A DNA stretch of 12,669 bases from CAYZUC01 sp964481705 (GTDB lineage Bacteria > Bacillota > Clostridia > Lachnospirales > Lachnospiraceae): the NCBI GenBank assembly GCA_964481705.1, contig CAYZUC010000081.1, positions 1 to 12,669 of the forward strand, read 5' to 3'. Below are positions 6,713-12,669 of the stretch, piece after piece. The stretch's first letter is position 1, and each line of letters begins with the position of its first letter. The notes under the pieces were generated by a model, which was given only the letters and a program-made list of their open reading frames with translations, did no database searches and was not told where the DNA came from. Made by a program: the position numbers and the translations under genes.

Positions 6713-9052
6713 ATGAGTATACATGACACCTTAAATGAATGCCAACAGGAAGCAGTTCTACACGTAGATGGACCATTATTAATCCTTGCAGGTGCCGGTT
6801 CCGGAAAGACCCGAGTACTGACACATAGGACAGCTTACCTAATCGAGGAAATGCAGGTGAATCCGTGGAATATCCTTGCAATCACCTTTACGAATAAAGC
6901 AGCAAAAGAGATGAGAGAACGTATCGATGATATGGTAGGTATTGGTGGACACGATGTATGGGTATCTACCTTTCACTCCACTTGTCTCCAGATTCTGTTC
7001 CGTCATGCGGATAAACTGGGATATGACCAGAACTTTGAGATTTGTGACACTTCCGATCAGAAGTCACTGATCAAGGATGTATGCAAAAGACTGGATGTGG
7101 ATACTAAGAAGTATAGGGAGAAAATGCTATTAAACGAAATCTCATCGGCCAAGGATGAGTTAATCGGACCCGAAGCGTATGCTTTCAATGCTGCCGGTGA
7201 TTATCGGAAAAAGGTGATTTCGGATGTATACCTTGAATATCAACGATGTCTAAAACGTAACAATGCTTTTGACTTTGATGATCTGATTATGAAGACAGTG
7301 GAATTGTTGAAAACAAATGAAGAGGCCAGAGAGTATTATCAAAAACGGTTCAAGTATATTATGGTAGATGAGTACCAAGATACAAATACAGCGCAATTTG
7401 AGCTGATCCGAGTTCTGGCAGACAAGTATAAGAATCTTTGTGTAGTAGGAGATGATGATCAGTCTATCTATAAATTTCGTGGTGCCAATATCTACAATAT
7501 TCTCAATTTTGAGAAGCATTATCCAACGGCAAAGGTTATCAAGCTGGAACAGAATTACCGGAGTACACAGAATATTCTGGATGCTGCAAACTCTGTAATT
7601 GCCAATAATTCTGAGCGAAAGGAAAAGGAATTATGGACGGAGGCAGAGGATGGTAATAAGATACATTTTCGACAGCTGGATACCGCCGATGGTGAGGCCA
7701 TGTATATTGCGGAGGACATTAAAAAGAAGGTAAAAGAAGGGTTAGTGGATTACGGGGATTGTGCTGTTCTGATTCGTACTAATGTGCAGAGTAAGGAGCT
7801 GGAAGATGCTTTTCGTCTTCTTCAGATTGATTATGACCTTGTCAAGGGATTGAAATTCTGGGATACAAAGGTAATCAAGGATTTAACAGCCTATCTTGTT
7901 ACCGTTGCAAGTGGAAAAAATGATGTCAGAACGAATCGAATTATTAATCTTCCCAAGAGAGGAATTGGGGCGACCACAGTAGCAAAGCTGCAGGGCTATG
8001 CCGATATGCGTGGCATTAGTTTATATGAGGCCTGCGAATTTGCAGATGATGTTCCGGGGCTAGGTAAGGCAGCGGAGAAGATTAAGGGATTTGATTATCT
8101 GATTCAGGGTTTACGTGGAAAACAGGCCTATCTTTCCTTAGCAGATTTACTGGATGCAGTTCTCGACGCAACGGATTACATGGATTATCTTGAGGGAGAG
8201 GCAGATACCCCTGAAAAACTCGAAGAAATGAAGGAATATATTTCGAAGCTTCGGGATACACTTACTGTGTATGAAGAGGAGACAGAGACTCCTGATTTAA
8301 TGGAATTCATGAGAGCTAATGGAGTGGAGGGGCCGTCTCTTGACAAATCCAGGAACGGATTGGAGACTGGACAGAATTCTTTGACACGCGCAGAAGAGGA
8401 AGAACTGCGTAGAAGAAGGGTTCTGATTATGACGATGCATAATGCAAAGGGTCTGGAATTTCCACATGTATACCTTGCTGGTATGGAAGATGGTCTGTTT
8501 CCAAGCTATATGACGATAACAAGTGATGATCAGAAGGAAATGGAAGAGGAGCGTCGTTTGTGCTATGTTGGCATTACTCGTGCAAAGAAGGATTTAACTA
8601 TTACCTGTGCCAGACAACGTATGATAAATGGTGAGACACGATATTCGGCTACATCACGCTTTATCAAAGAGATACCATTTGGTCTTATGGATATGAAGCT
8701 GCCTTCTGTAAAGCCGCGTTTGGAGGATGAACCGCATCCGGCATCTCTGGAAAAGGCAAACGAAAGCTTCCATAGTAAACCGTTTGCAAGACGAGCACCC
8801 AAGGTACCACCTCGCAAGCATGAGTATGCTTCTCAGAATCCATACACAGCCACCATGACGAAGGGCTCCGATATGAAGATATCCGGGGAATTGGAGTATT
8901 CTGTGGGAGATCGTGTGAGCCATATCAAGTTTGGTGTTGGTACAGTCACCTCCATCATAAGTGGTGGAAGAGATTTTGAGGTTACGGTAGACTTTGATCA
9001 TATGGGTGTGAAAAAAATGTTTGCATCCTTTGCAAAGCTAATAAAAGTATGA
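6713..9052 (+). CDS. pcrA: PcrA/UvrD-type superfamily 1 DNA helicase
   Basis: A 779-aa ATP-dependent 3'-5' SF1A helicase for repair, replication restart and clearing of transcription or recombination complexes. All motifs are visible: Walker A GAGSGKT (27-33), Ia FTNKAAKEMRERI, Ib STFHS, II DEYQDTN (219-225), III GDDDQSIYKFRGA (from 246), IV LEQNYRST, V TMHNAKGLEFPHVYLAGMEDGLFP (about 573-596) and VI EERRLCYVGITRAKK. The C-terminal part, VGDRVSHIKFGVGTV through FAKLIKV (about 730-779), is the Tudor-like domain that contacts RNA polymerase in PcrA/UvrD. Length is slightly above the Bacillus protein, with the extra in the linker around 690-725. AGGAA (6701-6705) sits 7 nt before the ATG. No good promoter was found in the 102-bp upstream gap, so transcription may come partly from upstream. 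Its last codons carry the promoter of the next gene. Confidence 0.96.
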   Translation: MSIHDTLNECQQEAVLHVDGPLLILAGAGSGKTRVLTHRTAYLIEEMQVNPWNILAITFTNKAAKEMRERIDDMVGIGGHDVWVSTFHSTCLQILFRHADKLGYDQNFEICDTSDQKSLIKDVCKRLDVDTKKYREKMLLNEISSAKDELIGPEAYAFNAAGDYRKKVISDVYLEYQRCLKRNNAFDFDDLIMKTVELLKTNEEAREYYQKRFKYIMVDEYQDTNTAQFELIRVLADKYKNLCVVGDDDQSIYKFRGANIYNILNFEKHYPTAKVIKLEQNYRSTQNILDAANSVIANNSERKEKELWTEAEDGNKIHFRQLDTADGEAMYIAEDIKKKVKEGLVDYGDCAVLIRTNVQSKELEDAFRLLQIDYDLVKGLKFWDTKVIKDLTAYLVTVASGKNDVRTNRIINLPKRGIGATTVAKLQGYADMRGISLYEACEFADDVPGLGKAAEKIKGFDYLIQGLRGKQAYLSLADLLDAVLDATDYMDYLEGEADTPEKLEEMKEYISKLRDTLTVYEEETETPDLMEFMRANGVEGPSLDKSRNGLETGQNSLTRAEEEELRRRRVLIMTMHNAKGLEFPHVYLAGMEDGLFPSYMTITSDDQKEMEEERRLCYVGITRAKKDLTITCARQRMINGETRYSATSRFIKEIPFGLMDMKLPSVKPRLEDEPHPASLEKANESFHSKPFARRAPKVPPRKHEYASQNPYTATMTKGSDMKISGELEYSVGDRVSHIKFGVGTVTSIISGGRDFEVTVDFDHMGVKKMFASFAKLIKV

Positions 9053-9058
9053 TATAAT
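9030..9058 (+). promoter_or_regulatory. Extended -10 promoter overlapping the pcrA stop codon
   Basis: TTGCAA (9030-9035, 4/6 match to the -35 consensus), a 17-bp spacer, and a perfect TATAAT (9053-9058) preceded by TG at 9050-9051, giving TGATATAAT. The TG of the extended element is part of the pcrA stop codon TGA (9050-9052). Transcription would start near 9065, about 32 nt before the ATG at 9097. Confidence 0.7.
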
Positions 9059-9096
9059 CATGGAAAGTCTATTTGTTAAGAAAGGCGGTAGTTACT

Positions 9097-9420
9097 ATGT
9101 GTACAAAAGTCGAAGATTTGATTAGTGCGGCTAAGGCCGGTTCCAGTGAATTAAGAAAATATGCTAAGACAAGTGATATATTGGCAGCAGTGAAGTTAGA
9201 CGAGCTGCTTGGAAAAAAGGAAGAAGAGAAGAAAAAGAGTAATAAATTCCTTTGTGTTCTTGCAATAATCGGAGCAGTCGCAGCAATTGCAGCTATCGCA
9301 TACGCCGTATATTGTTATTTCACACCAAAGTATATGGATGATTTTGAGGATGACTATGGTGATGATTTCGAAGACGATTTCTTTGAGGATGAAGAGGACG
9401 AAGGAAAAGACGAAGAGTAA
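9097..9420 (+). CDS. Small single-span membrane protein with highly acidic C-terminal tail
   Basis: A 107-aa protein of unknown function. Residues 1-50 are a polar helical region (MCTKVEDLISAAKAG...) ending in a Lys/Glu cluster KKEEEKKKSNK. One hydrophobic helix follows (about 51-73, FLCVLAIIGAVAAIAAIAYAVYCYF), then a tail made almost entirely of Asp, Glu, Phe and Tyr, from DDFEDDYGDDF to the end. The Lys-rich flank before the helix suggests an inside N-terminus and an outside tail, but a tail-anchored topology of the other sense cannot be excluded. ATG 9097 was chosen over an in-frame TTG at 9073: AAGG/GGCGG lies 9-11 nt upstream, and the start from the predicted promoter is near 9065. The gene has its own promoter and terminator and so is a monocistronic unit after pcrA. 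Confidence 0.8.
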   Translation: MCTKVEDLISAAKAGSSELRKYAKTSDILAAVKLDELLGKKEEEKKKSNKFLCVLAIIGAVAAIAAIAYAVYCYFTPKYMDDFEDDYGDDFEDDFFEDEEDEGKDEE

Positions 9421-9446
9421 GTAAATAAATATTTGTAATCATGTGG

Positions 9447-9475
9447 AAGAGAATCCGAATAGGGTTCTCTTTTTT
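9447..9475 (+). terminator. Rho-independent terminator after the small membrane protein
   Basis: AAGAGAATCC (9447-9456) pairs with GGGTTCTCTT (9462-9471), 10 bp with one G-U wobble and the loop GAATA. The right arm runs into a T tract at 9470-9475. It lies 26 nt after the stop at 9420. The rest of the gap to the acyltransferase (9476-9645) is A+T-rich, with only the weak promoter and RBS listed separately. Confidence 0.88.
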
Positions 9476-9581
9476 GTGTAATATAGAGATAGAAAATCTA
9501 ATTGACAGAATAATTCCGAAAAATCTCACATTTTATGGATGGGTTTTGGTGATTGTGAATATTTCGCTCTCATTTGATACA

Positions 9582-9590
9582 TGATAAAAT
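9582..9590 (+). promoter_or_regulatory. Weak candidate extended -10 promoter of the acyltransferase gene
   Basis: TGATAAAAT (9582-9590) matches an extended -10 element (TGn plus TAAAAT, 5/6). There is no good -35 box at 16-18 bp. Transcription would start near 9597, downstream of the in-frame TTG at 9574, which argues against that codon being the true start. Confidence 0.3.
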
Positions 9591-9633
9591 ACGATTTAGT
9601 TTAGTGTCGGTGTATGATCGGTACAAAATGAAA

Positions 9634-9638
9634 AGAGG
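9634..9638 (+). promoter_or_regulatory. Ribosome binding site favouring a TTG start
   Basis: AGAGG lies 7 nt before TTG 9646 and downstream of the in-frame ATG 9628. That ATG has no SD-like sequence before it (GATCGGTACAAA). The site therefore supports the shorter acyltransferase reading frame. Confidence 0.5.
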
Positions 9639-9645
9639 TCGTATT

Positions 9646-10689
9646 TTGGAGCATTCTGTAAGACAATATAAATTTGATAATATCCGTTTTATTCTCATCT
9701 TTTTTGTGGTACTTGGACATTTACTGGAAATTGGAGAACCATCTACAAATGCCAAGTTGTTGTATGAGATTATTTATTCCTTTCATATGCCTGTATTCCT
9801 TTTTGTGTGTGGCTACTTTGCCTGCTACAAGAAGAGTCGATTGATATGTGGCCTGTTGTTTTCCTATGTAACGCTGCAGATACTGTATATTCTGTTTTCC
9901 AGATGGTTATATGAGCCCAATATGAAGCTGCAGTTTACGACACCTTACTGGTTACTATGGTTCCTAGTGGCTCAGATTGTATACTTATTGCTGCTGCCAT
10001 TATATGATGATACTTCAGTGAAGAAGCGAACAGTGATTCTAGCAGCGTCATTCTTAATCTCTCTGCTGATTGGATATGATGATACAATCAGCTATAAGAT
10101 GAGTTTATCCAGGATCCTTGTTTTTCAGCCTTGGTTTTTACTTGGTTACTATTATCGTCATGGTGCAGAGGCGTTCTTGCATACGAAACTACAAAATAGA
10201 AAAAGAAGAGTAGGTTTTTCTATTCTACTTGTTTTTGTCTTATTTGCATTTTTATGTTATGGTATAGGAATACTGGATGTATCGGCTTCTATGATGTATG
10301 GTTCGACTCCGTACGAGAAGTTGAAGTATGGAATTGGTGAGAGATTTTGGTGCGTTTTAGTTGCTTTGCTTTGGCTTGTGTTGTTCTTTGGTGTGATTGC
10401 TCAGAGACTGGAGTTCCATATCCCTGTAGTATCAACTATTGGACGGAATACGTTAAGTATTTTTCTGCTTCATGGCTTTGTGGTTCGATTTCTCGAATAT
10501 CGACATCCAGAGTGGTTGAGCAGCCCAGTCCAGGTGTTTCTGTTTACCTGTGGTATTGTGTTGGTACTTGGAAGTACACCGATCGCAAAGCTTACAAACT
10601 TTGTGTTTGGAGGTGGCTGGTATTTATCAGCAAAAAGAAATTATGAGCAAAAAAGGGCAGCTTCCAGATGGGCATCTCCACAATCATAG
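9646..10689 (+). CDS. Integral-membrane acyltransferase, family 3 (fucose 4-O-acetylase-like)
   Basis: About 347 aa from the TTG at 9646, or 353 from ATG 9628. It is a polytopic acyltransferase-3 protein; the family transfers acyl groups, usually acetyl, to sugars of polysaccharides, wall polymers or glycolipids. About ten hydrophobic segments are visible. Diagnostic motifs are NIRFILIFFVVLGH with the conserved family His (His25 from TTG 9646), FHMPVFLFVCGYF (usually SGYF; Ser replaced by Cys), PWFLLGYYYRH, and GRNTLSIFLLHGF near the C-terminus. The closest type I recall is the NolL/COG3594 group. The acceptor cannot be deduced because no glycosyltransferase or polysaccharide genes lie nearby. 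Start choice rests on AGAGG 7 nt before TTG 9646; the longest reading begins at TTG 9574. The gene is isolated upstream by a terminator, and rlmD follows after 45 bp without a visible terminator. Confidence 0.85.
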   Translation: MEHSVRQYKFDNIRFILIFFVVLGHLLEIGEPSTNAKLLYEIIYSFHMPVFLFVCGYFACYKKSRLICGLLFSYVTLQILYILFSRWLYEPNMKLQFTTPYWLLWFLVAQIVYLLLLPLYDDTSVKKRTVILAASFLISLLIGYDDTISYKMSLSRILVFQPWFLLGYYYRHGAEAFLHTKLQNRKRRVGFSILLVFVLFAFLCYGIGILDVSASMMYGSTPYEKLKYGIGERFWCVLVALLWLVLFFGVIAQRLEFHIPVVSTIGRNTLSIFLLHGFVVRFLEYRHPEWLSSPVQVFLFTCGIVLVLGSTPIAKLTNFVFGGGWYLSAKRNYEQKRAASRWASPQS

Positions 10690-10725
10690 AATGTGTTAAT
10701 ACAGTACTTCTTAATTTAACGATAT

Positions 10726-10730
10726 GGGGG
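10726..10730 (+). promoter_or_regulatory. Unusual G-run ribosome binding site of rlmD
   Basis: The rlmD start is preceded by GGGGG and the 4-nt spacer TCTT. This differs from the AGGAGG sites of pspA and ydjI and is closer to the ATG than usual. No alternative SD is visible in the 20 nt upstream. Confidence 0.5.
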
Positions 10731-10734
10731 TCTT

Positions 10735-12387
10735 ATGAAAAAAGGCGATATTTTAGAGGGTGTAGTTGAAAAGGTAGTATTTCCGAATAAGGGAGTTGTA
10801 AAAACAGAAGCGGGGAATGTTATCGTAAAAAATACTATTCCGGGGCAGAAAATCCGTTTGCAGGTAAATAAGCTTCGTAAGGGAAAGGGTGAAGGACGAT
10901 TAGTTGAACTGATTGAGCCTTCTGCTGATGAGACGAGTACACAATGTCCCCATTTTGGAATCTGCGGTGGATGTACCTATCAGACATTGCCTTATGAGAA
11001 ACAGCTTGAGATGAAGGAATCACAGGTGCGTGAATTGGTGACGCCTGTTTACGAATCCTATTCGAATCAATTTGCAGATGGTTGGTTTGAGAGTATTTCG
11101 GCTAGCCCGAAGCAGGCAGAATATCGTAACAAGATGGAGTTTTCTTTTGGTGATGAGGTCAAGGATGGTCCATTATCACTTGGTATGCATAAGAGAGGCA
11201 GCTTTTATGATGTGGTATCTGTTACGGGATGTAGAATCGTGGATGAGGATTATCGAATGATTCTCACCTTTATGATAGATTATTTTGGGAATAGCGAGCT
11301 TGCCTTCTATCATAAAATGACACATAAGGGATTTTTACGTCATCTGTTGGTGAGAAAAGCGGTCAAGACAGGCGAGATTCTGTTAGATCTTGTGACAACG
11401 ACACAAGAGAACGTTGACTTAACACCTATGGTTGATGGACTGTTAAAGCTTGAACTAGCTGGGAAGATTATTGGAATCTTGAACACCTTGAATGATCGAG
11501 AGGCCGATGTTGTACAGAATGATCATACGGAAATCTTGTATGGTAAGGATTACTTTTATGAGGAGCTTCATGGACTAAAGTTTAAGATTACACCCTTTTC
11601 CTTTTTTCAGACGAACAGTCTGGGAGCTGAGGTTTTGTATTCAGTAGTGCGTGATTATATTGGAGAGACTAAGGATAAGATAATCTTTGATTTATACAGT
11701 GGAACCGGAACGATTGCGCAGATGCTCGCACCGGTAGCGAAACAGGTGATTGGTGTCGAGATTGTAGAAGAGGCTGTAGAAGCAGCTAAGGAAAATGCCA
11801 GATTGAATGGTTTACATAATTGCGATTTTATAGCTGGTGATGTTTTAAAAGTGATTGATACACTGGAAGAAAAACCAGATTTGATTGTATTGGATCCTCC
11901 AAGAGATGGAATTCATCCGAAAGCAATGCCGAAGATACTTGAATTTGGAGTGGATCGAATTGTATATATCTCTTGCAAACTGACAAGTCTGGTACGAGAT
12001 CTTCCATACTTTCTGGAAGCCGGATATTCGGTGGAACGAGTGAAACCGGTTGACATGTTCCCATCGACAGCGAATATTGAGACGGTTGTTCTTTTGTCCC
12101 AACAAAAACCGGATAATCATATAGAGGTTGATTTGGACTTAGATGAGCTGGATGCAACTAGTGCAGAGACAAAAGCTACTTATAATGAGATTCAGCAGTA
12201 TGTGTTGAAAGAGACTGGGCTTATGGTATCTAATCTGTATATTGCACAGGTAAAAAAGAAATGTGGAATTGAGTTTGATGAGAGCTTTAATAAACCAAAC
12301 TCAGAGAATGCAAAGCAGCCTAAATGTTCGGTGGAGAAAGAAAAGGCAATTAGGGATGCATTGGAACATTTTGGGATGATACAATAA
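10735..12387 (+). CDS. rlmD: 23S rRNA (uracil-C5)-methyltransferase RlmD (RumA/TrmA family) with C-terminal extension
   Basis: A 550-aa SAM-dependent RNA m5U methyltransferase; RlmD acts on U1939 of 23S rRNA (E. coli numbering). A TRAM RNA-binding domain occupies about 1-58. The [4Fe-4S] ligands are Cys71, Cys77, Cys80 (CPHFGICGGC) and Cys166 (VTGCRIV). The SAM loop is DLYSGTGTI (about 318-326), DPPRDGIHP begins at 387, the catalytic Cys414 is in ISCKLTSLVRD, and the probable base Glu449 is in NIETVVLL. The usual SCNP reads SCKL here; SCKP is the variant I recall in relatives. After the enzyme ends, residues about 461-550 form an extra acidic linker (VDLDLDELD) and a compact Lys/Cys-rich module (YIAQVKKKCGI, FNKP, KQPKC, ALEHFGMI). 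Related family members (e.g. RlmCD of Bacillus) methylate U747 and U1939, so the exact target set is uncertain. The 79-aa gene follows after 29 bp. Confidence 0.94.
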   Translation: MKKGDILEGVVEKVVFPNKGVVKTEAGNVIVKNTIPGQKIRLQVNKLRKGKGEGRLVELIEPSADETSTQCPHFGICGGCTYQTLPYEKQLEMKESQVRELVTPVYESYSNQFADGWFESISASPKQAEYRNKMEFSFGDEVKDGPLSLGMHKRGSFYDVVSVTGCRIVDEDYRMILTFMIDYFGNSELAFYHKMTHKGFLRHLLVRKAVKTGEILLDLVTTTQENVDLTPMVDGLLKLELAGKIIGILNTLNDREADVVQNDHTEILYGKDYFYEELHGLKFKITPFSFFQTNSLGAEVLYSVVRDYIGETKDKIIFDLYSGTGTIAQMLAPVAKQVIGVEIVEEAVEAAKENARLNGLHNCDFIAGDVLKVIDTLEEKPDLIVLDPPRDGIHPKAMPKILEFGVDRIVYISCKLTSLVRDLPYFLEAGYSVERVKPVDMFPSTANIETVVLLSQQKPDNHIEVDLDLDELDATSAETKATYNEIQQYVLKETGLMVSNLYIAQVKKKCGIEFDESFNKPNSENAKQPKCSVEKEKAIRDALEHFGMIQ

Positions 12388-12404
12388 TCTGTTCTTATCA
12401 GTAA

Positions 12405-12410
12405 GGGGGG
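12405..12410 (+). promoter_or_regulatory. Unusual G-run ribosome binding site of the last gene
   Basis: AAGGGGGG precedes ATG 12417 with the 6-nt spacer CTTCTT. It resembles the G run before rlmD (GGGGG then TCTT). AAGG can still pair with the anti-SD, so it may simply be a degenerate SD. Confidence 0.5.
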
Positions 12411-12416
12411 CTTCTT

Positions 12417-12656
12417 ATGAATTATAACTTTTACAGATATGATAAAGATAGAAATGCAGTTGTAATGACAGATAGTAATGGAACAGAATTGGTGATTGAT
12501 TGTGATAAAGCGGAAGCTGGTATTGTATTTCAAGAGCCAGAGGATGTTGGATACCTTGCAAGATTAGCAATTAAAGAACCAGCGGCATATGTGTCGTACG
12601 CATTGAAGCCAGGTGGATTGCAGGGATATGTAGAGGCGATGAATGTGTTTAATTAG
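12417..12656 (+). CDS. Small hypothetical protein, DUF6061-like
   Basis: A 79-aa soluble protein with no signal peptide or membrane segment. The first half looks like beta strands (NYNFYRYDKDRNAVVMTDSNGTELVIDC). The second half, LARLAIKEPAAYVSYAL...LQGYVEAM, resembles the helical end of small clostridial proteins that I recall as DUF6061, where a (D/E)P-x-AY motif precedes a Leu-rich turn. That assignment is from memory and only moderately sure. Function is unknown. It follows rlmD by 29 bp with no terminator or promoter visible, so it is probably co-transcribed. The window ends 13 bp after the stop. Confidence 0.75.
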   Translation: MNYNFYRYDKDRNAVVMTDSNGTELVIDCDKAEAGIVFQEPEDVGYLARLAIKEPAAYVSYALKPGGLQGYVEAMNVFN

Positions 12657-12669
12657 AATTAAATATTTT

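Noticed and set aside
9502..9536. Perfect TTGACA upstream of the acyltransferase
   Set aside because: No acceptable -10 box occurs 16-18 bp downstream; the nearest T/A-rich hexamer (TTTTAT, 9531-9536) is 23 bp away.
1..12669. Mobile elements, defence genes, CRISPR repeats, tRNA or rRNA
   Set aside because: No transposase, integrase, direct-repeat array with spacers, or RNA-gene signatures were seen; the only repeats are protein-level repeats in the CAP gene.

Overview
The window looks like chromosomal DNA from an anaerobic Clostridia (Firmicutes), most likely Lachnospiraceae-like. The evidence is moderately A+T-rich DNA, strong AGGAGG-type ribosome sites, Gram-positive surface proteins (InlB-type repeats, Ig-like repeats, a sortase-like tail), a PspA/YdjI pair as in Bacillus, a PcrA-type helicase, and an RlmD with a C-terminal extension I associate with this group. 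The exact genus cannot be read from the sequence. All eleven supported genes lie on the + strand. I see no tRNA, rRNA, CRISPR array, transposase, integrase or phage gene.

Layout. (1) 1-957: a divergent diacylglycerol-kinase-like protein, preceded by a near-consensus promoter so close to the ATG that the mRNA may be leaderless. (2) 1040-6610: a probable envelope operon of four genes with gaps of 36, 23 and 16 bp. In order these are a membrane- or wall-anchored surface protein with one InlB-type repeat, a 958-aa secreted CAP-domain protein with one InlB-type repeat and five Ig-like repeats, PspA/IM30, and a YdjI-like SPFH protein with a zinc ribbon. (3) 6637-6672: a strong stem-loop without a U tract. 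(4) 6713-9052: pcrA. (5) 9097-9420: a small membrane protein with a very acidic tail, expressed from a promoter overlapping the pcrA stop codon and closed by a clear intrinsic terminator. (6) 9646-10689: an integral-membrane acyltransferase. (7) 10735-12656: rlmD (23S rRNA m5U methyltransferase) followed by a 79-aa protein resembling DUF6061.

How the genes may work together. PspA and YdjI-type SPFH proteins belong to a membrane-protection system; in B. subtilis their operon also carries ydjG and ydjH, which are missing here. The pair instead follows two exported surface proteins with no visible terminator between, suggesting that exported proteins and membrane-stress proteins are co-expressed. 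The downstream genes are housekeeping (DNA repair, rRNA modification) mixed with small or envelope genes. The points most worth a second look are the lipid kinase with several altered active-site signatures, the surface-protein/PspA/SPFH arrangement, the NPETT sorting-like tail, and the RlmD C-terminal module.
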